Of a DNA stretch of 64,000 nucleotides, positions 24,501-39,500 are shown piece by piece. Origin of the DNA: Plecoglossus altivelis (lineage: Eukaryota > Chordata > Actinopteri > Osmeriformes > Plecoglossidae); contig BROE01000022.1 of assembly GCA_036571765.1 (NCBI GenBank), forward strand, positions 12,482,282 to 12,546,281, given 5' to 3'. The position numbers and the translations under genes were made by a program. Below the pieces are notes generated by a model that was not told the DNA's origin, did not search any database, and worked only from the letters and a program-made list of their open reading frames with translations. The stretch's first letter is position 1, and the number at the start of each line of letters is the position of its first letter.

Positions 24501-27500
24501 AGATTGTCCGTTTAAATCACCATAAATCAAGTAATTCGAAAGCAGCTATGGGAAGACTCACTATGACATCAGTTATCATTGGCAGTGTCTTTATGTGATA
24601 AATACACCAAATCTTCACACATCTGTGGCTCCTGTCACAAGAGATGCAATTCTGCACTTCTTCACAAGGTCAAAGTGTAGCGTTTGGGCAAGGCTTCCTG
24701 TCTAACTACATTAGCATACTTCCTGTTGATAATTAACACGATCTGCACACGCCTTGCACATAGGAAGTGGTCTGCTGAGGGCCAATTCTCCATGAAGACA
24801 ACAAGCCTCTGACTCAGTGACAATCAGTCACTTGTTTGTATGTAAACAGTGTAGTTGCTGTTGGGGGTGTTAAGATCAGATGTGCTCTACCAGAACAAGG
24901 TCTGCGGATGCTTGGTAGCACTGTACTGCTGGCCATAGACCTGTCAATAAACCACTAGCAGACTGTCCATAGACCCGTCTTGATGACCACTAACAGACTA
25001 ACCATAGACCTGTCTGTATGACCAGTAACATACTGCTCATAGACCTGACTGTATGACTACTAACATACTGTCCCTAGACCACTAACAGACTGTCTACAGA
25101 CCGGTCTGTATGACCACCAGCATACTGTCCATAGACCTGTCTGTATGACCACTAGCATACTGTCCATAGACCTGTCTATATGACCACTAACAGACTGGCC
25201 ATAGACTTGTCTGTATAACCACTAACAGACCGTCTATAGGCCTGTCTGTATGACAATTAACAGAATGTCCATAAACCACTAACAGACTACTCATAGACCT
25301 GTCTGTATGACCACTAACATACTGTCCATAGACCGGTCTGTATGACCACTAAGAGACTGTCCATAGGCCACTAAAAGACTGTCCATAGACCTATCTGTAT
25401 GACCACTAACATACTGTCCATAAACCTGTCTGTATGACCACTAACAGACTGTCCATAGACACGTCTGTATGACCACTACAGACTATCCATAGACCACTAA
25501 CATGCAGTAAATAGACCACAAATAGGCTGTCCATATACCTGTCTGTATGATCACTAATATACTGTCCATAGACCTGTCTGTATGACCACTAACAGACTGT
25601 TAGAGGTCTATAACCTGTCTTCATGACCACAAACAGACTGAGCATAGACCTGTCTGTATGACCACTAAAAACCACCACCATTGCTGTTCAATCACCTGTG
25701 TGTCTGCAATGTTTTCGTACAGCTTACACTTGAACTAAAATGAACCCATTGGCCAGAGGGGGTTTATATGAAGCTCTCAATTTTTGTTAGATTTTCTTAT
25801 TCTAGTGTTCATCTGTTTAGGATGTCAGGGCTGAACCCAAAAAGTGACTGTGCTGTGGCTGGACCGTGAGTAACGTTGTGATTGTATGAAATGTCGTTGT
25901 AGAAGTTGAACCCAAGCTGGTTTGAGCGCCTGTTTAATCCCTCTGCCAGCATTATCCAGCCCAGCTGCTTCTACTTCAGGACAGTGCTCTCTCTGCTGCC
26001 ACCCTATGAGAATCCCGAGGATGGGGGAGGGGGATGGGGGCGAGGACGAGGTGGGGGAGGGGGGGGGCGTGAGGTGGAGAGAGGTGGGAGAGTGGGGAGG
26101 TAAAGAAAAAAATTGTTTATTCATAAGACCACTTCTTTATTTGTGCCATTTCATTTAAGAGAAAATATGTTTCCAGCAGAGCACATTGTTAAATGGGATT
26201 GTCTTAGGATCTCCAACCACTCCAAATAGCATTGCTAATTACACAGTAAAGCTTATACCGAAGAACTAAACATCATCTGGGTGCCTTTCATTTTACATAT
26301 AGATTTATATCTAAATTTAGAATTTGTAGCTTCTCTTCAAGATTCACCTGCCCTCTCAGTGCCCTCATGCACTTTGCATAACCTTCGCCATCCTCAGCAA
26401 CAATACAACAGGATTATCTGTGCTGCCAATTGAAAAGAAATTGCGTGCAGTTCCACGGTGAAAAGAGATGAGGTTTGTCACTCTGTCCCTAGATCTGACT
26501 CCCTGCATCTGAAAGTCATAATGTTCCTGTTGAGTTTGTTTATAGTATAGGTCATCCATATATGTCAGCTGGCTTTAACAGCAAGGCATTCTGGTAGATA
26601 AGTACTCAAGGGTAAATGCACTGGTGACATCATATGTGTGCAAACTTTCTTCACAGTGTTAGTAAATATATGAATGCAGGATGCTTCCATTGGTTGTGTC
26701 ACTGTCATGGCAAATTTTCAATGGAGAATCAATTATTTGGTTATTAGTATAACCTATTGTGAAGCCTATACATTCTTTTTTTATGTGTATATTCACATGT
26801 GTATGTCTGTGTGGATATCTTGAGACAAGAGTGTACAGGTACTAATATGAATCAACACTTTAAATTCTAATAGTAAAGAGACAGATGAAACACACAAACA
26901 CTGACACCTACGCACACCAACACACGATATAGAGAAAGCCACTATTAAACCTGTGTGTACCGTAGCTGAGCGCAATGCTCCTAGAGACTGGGCTTGGTTC
27001 TCCAATGTGTTATATTCTTTAGTGTTTCCTCGGTTAATAGATCACTCCTGCTGTGATGGCGGCCCTAGCCAAACAACCAAACACACGTTTCCATCCATTT
27101 GTGTTCGCCCCGGGCAGTAGTCTAGGTTGCGGGAGGCTTTTATCCCTATTGGCTGTCTGACGATAAACACAATGAGTTGCACTTGAGAGATGTCTCACTT
27201 AGGGTAAATGCAAAAGTTTGGGCAAAAGTGGACAGAAAACTCACAAGGCCTTTTGACTAAAGACACAATCTTCGACTGTTTCATAAATATGAAATATACT
27301 GCACATTACCCACCCAAACTCTTAAGTCATTTAGTGAATGCATCAAGTGGATTTAATGAATAAAGATAAGGGCACCCCTCTAAGCAGAGAATGGCCCTTT
27401 AGGGTTAATTTAGTTAATAGTGTCAGCACCTGTTTTTTCCTGAGCAGAGAACAGATGAGCCTGTCCAGATAGGGTAGCTGAGCTGGATGCTAGGAGGTCT

Positions 27501-30500
27501 CTCCAGTATTCTTCTGCATGGCCAAGGACAAAAACAGTTCAATATGATTTCTCTCTTTTTGTCTCTTCCTATTAGTGAAGTACTCTAGTATCTGAACCAT
27601 CCATGCCTTCACAGTCTGACTGGCTGTGCAGATGTGGAGATTTGAATGGTAATCATTGTGAATGGATGTGGTGGTTGGCTGAGTTGTGGTTGGCTTGTAA
27701 AAACAGGAATTAACTAATTAGGCAGAAAGTTAGAAATTCAGCACACTTTTCTTAGGTCTTTAATTACTCATCACCACGACTATTAAAAACACAAAGATGG
27801 TAAGATTTCCAATGAGGTTTCTAAGATATGATTTTAACGCTATTGGTCCTATGCCAAGGTTTTGACAGATGGAAATGCACATCAAATAAGTTATCCAACA
27901 TTTTTATATGGTCTGCGAAAAAAGCACAGCACAAATTCAATGTTGGTTCAACATGTTGTATTGTTAAAGAGAGACATGTCATGCAGGTTTAGTGTAACTC
28001 AAAGGTTCAGAAGGAAGATAAATGCTCACTGCTGAGTAAAATATGTCTTACGATTGTGTTTGGGCAGGTTTTGCCTCTTATACAAGCTTCTTTGTGGCAC
28101 AAATACATTATTTAGGTCAATGATGGCTGGAGATGGAGTGAATCCAAATCAGAATGACACAGAGGAGAATAATATATTTTTTATTCATTTCCAGAAGGTG
28201 GACCATTGTGACTGTTGTGCAGTCGCTGACCCAAATTGTGTCTTGTGTATGAATACAACAAACATGGACTGGTACAGCACATACTGTGTGTTATGCAACT
28301 ATCCAAATATAAAGATATTGATATTGATCATAAATCATGCACAACAGTATGGTTCAAAGAAGACATGCTTTGTTCAATGCATGAACTCCATCAGGAAAAC
28401 ACTGAACTTGGTGAAGCATAGAAATAACAAAAATTATAATACATCATAGTTATCAAATAATCTCTACCAGGGTTCTGAACTCTGTGGAATAGATTCAGTA
28501 ACCTCTCCAAGTACAGTAAGTCTATTGTAGTATGTGCTATTGAATGCTGATGTCCAGTGTGCTCGCGTCACCTGGACCCCCTAGAGTTTACAGCAAGGCC
28601 TCAGTTCATTCTGGACCTGGTGTTAGGGATGTTTAGAATGGTTACATAAGCTCCCAAGGCAGTTGCCAGTCTTGTGACACGTCATGATACTCGTCAGTAC
28701 TGCTCGACCCCCCAGACGTTTTCTCCCTCCGTCCCCACCCCCTTCCCCCACTCCCGCAGATTGGAGGCAGAGTGTCCTGGGGCGAGTGGATCCACAGTGG
28801 GTCATCCCTTCGCTCACCCTGTCTCTCTCCCCCCCCCATCCCCTTCCCCTTGCCCCTCCTCGTCTGTCATGGGGCTCAGGAGCTTTGCGGAATGCAGGCT
28901 ACTGAAGAGAGGCTAGAGGGGTCGGAGGGTTGGGGGGGTCTAGGGGTGTTTGAGCCATGGTAATCAGTAATGACCATTCCCTCCTCCTCCCCGTTGTTTC
29001 CTTCTGAATAGTCTCTCAAAAGCAAATTTGTGACCATGTGATTGAAAAAAGATGGAGAAAAAAAATCCCCACAGGAGTGTGGGGGCTGTGTGTTTTGGCC
29101 ATGCATTAGCAAACGCTAGTTCATGTTAGGCTTGTGTGTGTGTGTTGCGTGCATTCATGTGTATGTCAGTGGGTGTGAGGGGGGGAGGGGTTCATTGCGT
29201 TTTGGTGCAGTGCAGTGTATTGAGGGTGAGGGTGAGGGAGTTGAAATGTTCTATATTTACTCCCTGTAAGTCTGAACCAGAGCCATTCAAACACTGGTAG
29301 AACAATTAACACCCAAACACATGCGCAAATATAGACCAATGTGTTGGTACTGTACATTCTGACGCGCACCTCCCCTTTTTCTTTCTTTCTTTCTTTCTTT
29401 CTTTCTCTCTCTCTAGTGCTCACTAAATCAGCTGTTTTTCTCTGTCTCTCACTGTCACCCCTCTGTCTCTCTCTATCTCTCTATGTCTCTCTCTTCCCAT
29501 CTCTATCTTTGTTTAAATCTCTCTGTCACTCCCCCTCACTCTCCCTTCTATCTTTCCTTCTCTCTTTCACCCGTCCCTATGTCTCTCTTTCTATACTCCC
29601 TTTGCTTTTCTCCCCTCACGTTCTTCTCTCCCCCCCCCCCCTCCACCTCTCCCAATATGTGTCCCCCTCTCTCTCTCCTGTATTCAGTACATGCACCGCC
29701 AGAGCAACACAGAGAGATAGACATGCGCACATCCTGGTTGTAAGGAGCTATGGCTGGGCCTGGGCACAAATCCAAAGAAAACATTTGCATTGGCCTTGCC
29801 TCTCTGCGGCTCTCACCCAATCAAGTGTCTTATCTGGGTCATACAGGCGGAGCCTTTTCACCCATAAGCCAATACAGTGGCAGCTTCTACTGACTTCTAA
29901 ACAGGGTTTCTGTCGCCATGGATTCATCACTCCTGGCCCTAATGTGTTTTGTTAATGCCTTCCAAATATAGCTCCCGGTCTTGATTCAGAGGCCCGCTCT
30001 CGTTTTGCATATTATTATGAGGACACAGATGAGGTTGAAATCTAACTATCTGTTGTGCAGCCTCAGCGCAAACATGGTAAACGTGCCAACAGCTCTGAAC
30101 TAAGCCCATTAGGACTGGAAACAATCAGGATGGTACTTCTGGAGGGAAAAGAAAATAGTTTATCTCATGTTAATCCAAAATCCAACTATTATCCAAAATG
30201 ATGTCATTCATACCTATTTGTTAATGTTAAATTCAGATTTTCTGGTTTTATTATGTGTTCTGGATTTACTTAAGCACTCATTTAGCAGAGTCTTCTAAAC
30301 ATACAACCTATAATACAAATAGTGTAATAGTACAGCAGATAATCAACCTAAGTCTGTTTCTGGAAGAGTTATAGTTCTGGTTTTGTCTCTCTCACAGAGG
30401 CCACAAGTGCTTTTTCGGGTGCAGTTGCATGATCCCAAAGTCACATGACATATGTGTTACATGCTGGGATTGGGCAGGAAACGGAAAGGTCAGCGAGCAC

Positions 30501-33500
30501 TCAGAACATCCCTGACTAATCCTGTTGTAAATAGCAAGATGGAATAAATTGAAAATAGTCAAACAAGTGGTAAATATTTGCAGTGTCTGAAACGTGGGGA
30601 TTTTTATAGATTAAAGACTGAGGCGAGGCTAGGAAAAGCCCGTTTTGTGATCCTCGACCAGAGATCACTGTCAACTGAAACAACACATCAGTCAATCTTA
30701 GAAGAGCATGAAGAAGTGTTTTACCCAGCCCAACCTGACCTAAAGGAATGAGGGATGGAGGAAGGAGAGGGTGGAGGGGTAGAGGGATGGAGGGGATGTC
30801 TTTTGTGGTGTAACCTCCTTTCCTGTCTATGTGAGGTAACCTGATTGGTGCCTGAGACGAGAATCCCCCTGGAGTGGCTCCAACAGCAGTTTCCACATTC
30901 CACTCCACGTCAAACCTAAACACTAACCATAAAACATGCTTGCACCACAAATGTGCTGACACAACACTAGAGCTGTTTCCATCCAGATCCTTCCTTTGCC
31001 CCCCAATCCCTCCACGCCTAGCCCACTCCCCTCACCTGGGATATGCCAAAAATCCACACCGCGATGAACTATCAGCTTTGCAGATTTCTGGTTCAGCGCA
31101 CAGCCCATTTCACAAGATGTCAGGTTTTCAGGGTCACTGCTTTTTGTCTTTGCTTCATCAAACCCCCAGACCTGGCACTTGAGGTGAGCGGTGTCAGAGG
31201 CCAGGCCACTCCCATGTCTCCTGAAGTTGTGGATCAGAAAAACATTGTCTAGTTAATGAAAGCGAAAAAGAAGGAGTGGGAATTGTAATACATTTTTAAG
31301 TAAAACTTTTAAGTCAAATGAATCAAAACATGCAGCTACAGATTACAAGTATATTGTATTGTAATAATGGTCAGGATTTTGCATTGCTACTCAGCCGTCA
31401 AAGCATATCAACGTTTTCTGCTTGATACAATCAATGATTAACATTATGATAAATGATAAATGATGAGCAATTGCCGTAGACCCGGATGAAACTTGAGTTC
31501 CAGAACATGAAAAAGCTGGCACTAGAGTGATCAAACATCCATTCATAACTCAGATATGAACACAGACAACCCTCCGGAGATGGGAACTTCTCGTAGTAGG
31601 GTTTGTGTGGGGTGAACCCCTAACCCTGTTTTACGTGGGGCCTGATCACAATTGAGATGTTTTAATTGCTTGCTAGCTGGTAGACGAGAGACTCCATTGT
31701 GCTTGGACAAGCGTATTTTGTCAAAGCCAAGCTGTTCAAATCAAGTCACTGTAAAACACCCTTTGGGGACAGCCTCGGCCCCATTATTCCATGTGTATGT
31801 GGTGGGGACAGGAATGTAAATATTTCATTATATGCATTGCTCTGCTCCTGCTCACTGAAGCCTGGTGAAGCCTACTTTCGATGCTAATCTCTCTTTCTTT
31901 TTGTCTATTTTTTCTTGCTTGCTTTTTGTTTTTCTTTCTTTCTCTTTATCTCTTTCTCTCTTTCATTAAGCAGCTCTGCCCAGCTGAGGCATTAAGCTGA
32001 AAGCGTATTATTGTTGAATTTCCTCATATATGGGCTCCCTACCGATCTAAAGCAGCTTTAAGCCCCTTGTATCCCCACTGCCTTTTCTGCTGCAGATGAT
32101 CTTGTGTTGATACTTGAGCTGCATTCCACTGTATGTCATAAGGCCATGTATTAACTTTTATTTGAATGAGAGTCCTACGGAAACCATCATAGAAGAGTCA
32201 ACTCAGACGTGAACCAGATTCTCAAACCATGGCCATTTTGAGAAACTGTCCAGCAATGGATGAGAGCAAAGTATGAAACATTGACGCTTCGAGTTATCTT
32301 CCATCCACAGCAGTGTGTAGGTGGTAGTGGATGGTTCAGCAGTGAAAAGCATAGCAACATATCAGGGTACTGAGTGCATATATATATATATATGTATGTA
32401 TGTATGTATGCATGTATATACACGTGTATGTATGCATGTATATATATATACAGTACATGTATTTTCCTACAGATTAGTTTGAGAGCCTAGGTGAGAGACA
32501 GTACAATGTGCACTGACCTACCTCCTTTGGAATCGATAACAGCCCACAGTAGTCTAGCTGACCAGCCAAATATGACAAAATGCTCAAGTACACAACCTTT
32601 TTGGGCCCATCGGACTGTTCGTATACAGCAATCCTGCTGTTGCTGTTTTGCTGTGGTGCTGTCCTATTGTGGTGCTGTCCTGCTGGGATGTTATTCTGCT
32701 GTTTGCTATCGTGCTGTAGTGCTTCGATGGTATCCTGCTACAATGCTGTGGTAGTTTGGCGCTGTCCTGCTATGGTGCTTTCCTCTGTGTTGTAATGGCA
32801 CTGGAAAAAGTCGTATATAAATCGATAGGCCTGCTTATGGTCTAACACCTACTGAACTCATACATTGGTATGTGCACAGACACACTCATACGTATGCATT
32901 CACACACATACCTGCGCACCGTAACCCAGACCCACTCACACACACAAACCTGAAGTGAGTTTCACACAAGAACAGGGTCCAAGAGCTCACTCAGAGGAGT
33001 TTGGTGTTGAGGGAAGACCAGCCATGTCCCTGACTCACACACAGACCACCACCTCCCCAGGTGTCCAGCTCTCTTGCCCCCTCAACCCCCCCTCTAATCT
33101 CCTCCCACCCCTCTGTATGTCAGTCCTGACAGACAACATAAGGGCCTGACGCGAAACTAACTCACCCAATCATGACAAGACATCACCTCTGGGGTCAATG
33201 GTTGTTACGGGTCACAGCGCAGAGATTGACTACTCGTCCTTTTCTCATGACATCATCACCCCTCCAACCAGCCTTTCATTCCAATCTGCTCAGGTTAGAC
33301 TCCCTCACTGAAATGATCACTCAATGACTCAATAGATTCATTAGTTGACTTGTCAAGTGGTAACAGTTTGACAATTACATGGTGACATAAATTCTTACTG
33401 TTGGTGCCACCGTGTGAATAGGTCAAACTAAAATAGCACACTGTGGGACTATTCCATGGGAGACTACAATTTTAAAATATAATTTCGTTTGGACCAGCAT

Positions 33501-36500
33501 CTTATATCTCATTTCCCCCCAGACTGCGTTTTGCCACTTAACTAAAGCCTAAATATTATTTTGTGGGCCTCAGACACTATTCATACAAACTGACTTTCAA
33601 AGATCTTTTCTACTTCAACCGTTTGTCGAAGATTAATTATAATTGTATGAAATGATGAAATATTTTTAAATCAATAATGAGATTGATCCTTTGGTGCGTT
33701 TACAGACAAATTAAGTGTACTCAAGTAGCTGAAACTATTTAGACCCAGGTCGCGGTACAAAAAATGTACCGCAATATTCATACACCATGAGTCTTCATTG
33801 TATTTCACTACAAAACTTCAAAACCAGTAAACCCTGCCATGTTAAAGAATTGACAGTTATGTTGAGGTAATGCACCAAAACACATCCACACCCACCTCAG
33901 TAATGGTGACAGGTGACTAGTCCTTGTCGATCTGAGGGCTGAGTTTGAGGGTATTATCTTTATCGCCATTTATTACGGATACTGTAGGTTACTCTACCAT
34001 CTACTCTGGCAGTATACAGTATGTAGAACAGCTCAAGATGCACAAGTGAACAGGTTTCTACACCTTATCCATCCTTTCTTCCTCTCACTCATCCCTTCAG
34101 TCATCCATATTGCCGTCCCTCCTCCTTCTCCTCCCTCTCATCTCTCTCATCCAACAAACCTTCCTCATCCATTTCATTCATCACCTGTCGCTCTCATCCA
34201 TATCTCCTCCCTCACCCAACTCTTTTTAATCCTTCCATGCCAACAACACATGGAAGGAGACAGCCTATAGAACAGATGGAGCCAGAGAACAGCTGGAACA
34301 ACAGCCAATAAGAGACTCGGAAACAAAAGGGGAAGGTCGGGGGCAGAGGGAAAGGAGCAGGGCTGAGGGGAGAGAGAGTGAAGCTGGGAGAGCTGCAGAG
34401 TGCAAATATAGTGACGCCTGAAGGGATAGTCACCTCAGTTCAGTCTGATGCAGTGCTAATGTAACTGTTTTCTTCTCTCTCTCTCTGTCTCTATCTCTCC
34501 TATTATCCCTCTTACCATTGCTCTCAGTTTCTCACGCTCCCTCTCTTACTTTCTCGAAGTGCTACTTCAGCAAATCCGTGTTTTCTGAATTCTGCCATGG
34601 TCACAATCTGCACAGCTTGCATAGCTCTGATGAATCCCTTTGTGTTGTGTGTCACAGATGTTCCATTGGTTATTCACTGTTGTTGGACAAAATGGATATT
34701 TAAGGATGGGCATTGTTTCTGAGTGACTGCCTATTGTGCTTACACATCACTGCTTGCAGATCTTTTGACTCTCTTCAATATGATATCTATGCATGATAGT
34801 TAACATTTCAGGCTTGAGAGGGAGTTTGACAGTGAAGTCAGACACAAATCATCAAGTGATTAACACAGACGTACACCACACAGTCAGGTCTCAGTCATTT
34901 GAATGATTCCTCTTTGGTGTTATAGATCATAAATGAGAAGATGGGTTTTAAGTTCTCAATCGTGGTTATACCAAGATATTGGTCTAGATCTGAAAGGTCT
35001 AAAAGATATTATTTGATGCATTTTTGATGAGCTGGGAGTTTGCTTTGCAAACAGTACCGTGTGTTTAATCTACTAAACATGAAGCATTCTGACATTCACA
35101 GCAGTGCATTGCAAACATTATTACAGGACTAAAGAATCTCCCTCCCCCCCTCCCACACACACATACTCTCTATTCCCCTTTACCACCATCCTTTACTTTT
35201 GCCTCCTTCCACCTTTCTTTGTTTCTCTCTGCTCTCTCCATTCGACAGTAGCCCTGCAGAACCACATTAGCAACAGGGTGCCAGTCAGTGGAGGAGATGG
35301 AGACGGAAGAGCCCCTGGGTTGACAAACACATGGCTGCCCGAGGGAGAACTGTTACTGCAGGTGTGTGTGTGTATATATTTGTGTGTGTGTATATGTGTG
35401 GTATACTCCTGTTTGTTGCCACTGCTATACATTACACAACATCCCTGGATATAACCACATTTAGTCTTTCAGTAAGTGAAACCAGCAGTGTATAGATGTA
35501 CAATATCGCCATGTCCTCCAGCGTACTCAGGTTAGAATGATTCAGATGTAATTTACAAATTTCCTATATAAACAAAAATTTACTACAGACCACTAGTACG
35601 TTTACCGTATATGTGGATGTCCAGATTATTGAATGCTGTCTTTGCTTTTAAATCCTGCTCAAGTAGGTTTGATGACACGTTTTAGCTGCTGAGGAACAGT
35701 ATTAATCTGAGTGTCTGGACCACTTTAATGTTTGTGTTTGGGAGGAAATCGGTTTGGGTTGGGACGAGCACAGGAAAAGCTTATCAGTGGATGGCAGTCT
35801 TCTGCTTTCAGAGCTTTCAGGACAAAAAAGCTGATCTCCAGTGGGCCTAGCAAGATTCAGCCAGATAAATGACTCAGTGTGTCCTCAGAACCAAGGTTAC
35901 CAACAGAAGATCGGCTTACATTAAAACTTTGAAAAATATATGTGTTGGAAGCTTTTTCCCAATCCAGATAGTCTTTGTTTATTAATGAGTTTGGAATTCA
36001 ACTGTTTAGCTCGAACCTCATCTCTATATCTAGTCAGTGAGGGTGTGTTTTCATCTTTCGTTGCACACAGGTTTTGGTCTCTTGTAATCCCTGTAACCAT
36101 ATATCTTGTCACTATCAACATCAACATATTACCATATGTTTAAGCGTGCTTTTACGTATCTCTCTAAATCATTACAACCTAATCCCACTTTCTAGATGTG
36201 GATAGTTACATGACATCATGTAAACATTAGTCAGATATGTAGACAGGCATGCATTTGGTGAACACAGTTGGAGGTTGTGTGGATACTGTCTTGACTAGAG
36301 CTCTGACAGAGATAACAGCTCTATGAGGTGGTGAGCTGAACAGTCAAAATACTCAGCAATGAGACAGGATGGATGCTAAAGTGTAGAGAGAGCTTCATGG
36401 CTGCCAAGTCTCTTCTGGATTTGCTTGAGTCATTAATTTTCCAGTCCAGTTCCCCCCAATGGAATCCACACTGGCGTTCCAGAAGAGAAGAAACTGTGTG

Positions 36501-39500
36501 TCTGGCAGCCATTCCCACCCTGGGAGGGTAGTTTAATCATTATGATAAGAACTACAACTCCCAGATGACTTCCTAATTAAGGATGAACACTCATTTTGAG
36601 GGTTTTGAACAAAAAGTAAAAGATGAAGAAATGCTAAAATGATTGATGAAATTAAAGTACACAATGCGGGTGTTCAGACAGTAAATTTCAAATAGCAACT
36701 GTGGAAAATTTGAGGAGACAAGACGAAATTGAAAACTAGGTGGGCAAAGTGAGACCTATTTCTGACTCGACTCTAAGTTTGCATCTTTGCTGTGGTTCAC
36801 TTTAGATTTGTAATAAATTATGGAGGAGCTGTGAGGAAATGAATTATTCAGAGGTGAAGGGGAGCAAAATAGCCTAAATGGATTGAAGGTACAATAGGTA
36901 AGATCTTTCAGTGAAAAAAGGAAAGTTTGAGTCATAATATATGTTGATACCATTTTTACACAAGATTGCCCAATTTCTAAAACGATATTAGTTTAAAGAG
37001 TAGGTTTGGAGGTGATACAGGTTTTAAAAAAAGGAAAACATTTTTTTAAACCTGACCCAGAAATTGTCCCCTTTCTAGTATGATATATTTTATAATGATG
37101 TATTTTGAAAAAGGATTAAGTAAAGTCTTATCTAATTTTAATGTATAAGTAGACTGAAATGGACCTTGTGCACCCTGCACAGCAAAAGCGATTCCAGGAA
37201 CTACATTAAGGTATGTCAGTAGGTGTCAGTAACATTAAGTTGGTGGGAGGTTAGCAAGACCCAGTTTATGATCACTCAGGTGACTTTAATGTCATGAGAG
37301 AACAAGAGGACTCATCACATCTATTAAAACTCAACAGGGATTGGTTACAAGCTAGTCGAATGAGTGAGTTAAAAGCATCCAGAAAATATAACAGCCACTT
37401 GACTTGGACAGTTTGGGCCTGTTAGCATTAGAAAGATAATAACACTTTTTACAGAATGCAATGTTCTTTAAATACCAGCAAGCATGCCTTTAAGCTTTGA
37501 AAAGGTAACATTACAATTATAGGTTATGGTCAATGGTCCACATGAGATGTTTAGACTGACAATAATGTTAGTTATTAGGGTTGAACATCAAGCTTAATAC
37601 TTGTGTGATTTTGTTTATACGGTACAGCGTACACAACAAAGGGCCAGAGATAATTGAGATGAATCATAAGCTGAAAGAGCAATATTACATCATCAGTCTT
37701 ACTCACCAGTTAGCCTGTGGGTTAACACAGTAATGGGACATGTGTATGTACAGATTTGTATGTCTTTCTCATTGCTGTATACATTTATTAGTATGGATGG
37801 GCATGTGTTTAGTATGTATTAGGGGCTTGTGTGTGTTTGTGTTTAATGTGGTTGGCATCCTTGTGATATCTTTGCACGTCTGTTTGTTTGTTTTCTAACT
37901 CCTGCCCATGTGAGTGGGGGGTGGGGGAGCAGCGCTGGAGTGTTTAGTGGGGTGGAAACAAAGGACCAGCTGTTCCCATTTGGAGACTAGCGATGAGGGA
38001 CTAACACAATCTCTTATTTCCCTTAATTTGACTATCCGTCAATCCAGCTGGCCTTGACAACATAATGACAGACATGCTTTTAAAGTGAATCAAACATTCC
38101 TGGTCTCCTTTGAACTTTTCTCCTAACCTGTATCATCTCCTCTTCATCTCTGATATCTTCCTATCCTGCTTTCCTAACCTCCGTTCTGGTCTTCTCCTCT
38201 CTGCAGACCTCTACTCTGCTGTCTGTTCTCCTGACCTAACCTCTCTAATGATCATGTTCTCCTTACCTCTACTATGCTCTTCTCCTCTCTCCCAACCTTC
38301 ATCTTGCTCTCCTCATCTCTCCCAACCTTCATCCTTCTCTCCTTCTCTCCTCCTCTGTCCTGACCTTTGTCGTTATCTTCCCTCTATTCTGGTCCCCTCC
38401 TCTCTCCTGACCTCTATGGTGCTCGCTTAACCTCCATCTTTGTCTCCTCTGCTCTCATATGTTTGGCCCCTAGGCTCTGAATGGTTTTGTCCTGGTCGTC
38501 ACTGCAGATGGAACAATCTTCTACTCCTCTCACACCATCCAGGATTATCTTGGCTTCCACCAGGTACTGTTTTCTCTCTGTATCCCACCCCAGCCAGGAG
38601 GCAGGCAAAGAGTGGGTTGTGGGGGGTTGGCCAGGGGTGTCCCGTGACTGTGCACTCACCAGCTTCTTAAAGAATGACCAAGTGCTTCATCTCCCCCATT
38701 CAGAACGGACAAACAGGCATCTGTTAGGACAGCTTGATCGCCTTTGGGGTCTTGACTGACTAATAACGTTAATCCCCCTTGGTCAGAGGCTTCGACATGC
38801 ACAGTTTGCAAACACATATATAGATAATCCTGCTCTAACACCTGCTTATGAAAGATACATGCACTATTTTTCATCATCTACCTCAACATTGTCTGGTTTT
38901 GGTTATTGGTTCTGACTCCATGTTGTATCTCAGTGATGTGTTATTTGAGTTAGGGTTTAGCACAAATAGTGCATGCACACTAACTCATATTAGTTGTTGT
39001 CAAAAAGTGCATATATCAAATGTGTCCATGAATATATAAATATATTAATCTTATCTGTTTGTAGTTTCACCATTTATACAGTGGTGTTCTTCAGGCTTTA
39101 TGGCCAATGTTGAGATGTGTAGTTGTGGATTAGTCAAGAGGAAGCCCTACTCAACCACAGGTTAGCACTCCAGGACCAACAGGGAGGTGTTTCATAAAGA
39201 GATAACCTACTGGGGCTATGGGATTTTCCCAGATTACACTGGGTCTAATTCCTTAACCTGTTATGATTTACCTACTTCAAACCAACCCAGAGGAAACCCA
39301 TAACATTCACAGACTCACACTTGCATGTGCACACTTCATCTGGATAATAGTCCACTTTCTTTGTTATGTATTGGTGATCATTGTTTCTGATGAGCCAGGA
39401 CAGGACCAGGACATCTAATTGTAGTCATATGGTATACACACATTTCCTGCTGCATGGTGTACGATCTGTTGCAGTGCGCATGACACTCTAGAACAGTACA

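Larger units (their letters stand above)
22951..35248 (+). other. Intron 2 of the AHR1-like gene (12.3 kb)
   Basis: Bounded by a GTACAA donor after the bHLH exon and a TTCGACAG acceptor before exon 3; both exons join in phase 1 to read FFSVALQNHISNR. No other exon is recognised. Contents: a 35-bp-period minisatellite (24,931-25,668), a G-rich tract (26,023-26,101), pyrimidine-rich repeats (29,372-29,690), TA/TATG repeats (32,380-32,460), a degenerate GCTGTCCTGCT-type repeat (32,630-32,790) and a small hairpin at 33,752-33,772. A cysteine-rich open frame at 28,054-28,449 is not supported as a gene. Confidence 0.85.

Noticed and set aside
29341..29955. 204-codon plus-strand frame
   Set aside because: Mostly translation of a CT/CTTT simple repeat; the remainder has no recognisable homology.
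32491..32795. Cys/Val-rich overlapping plus-strand frames
   Set aside because: They arise from a degenerate GCTGTCCTGCT tandem repeat.
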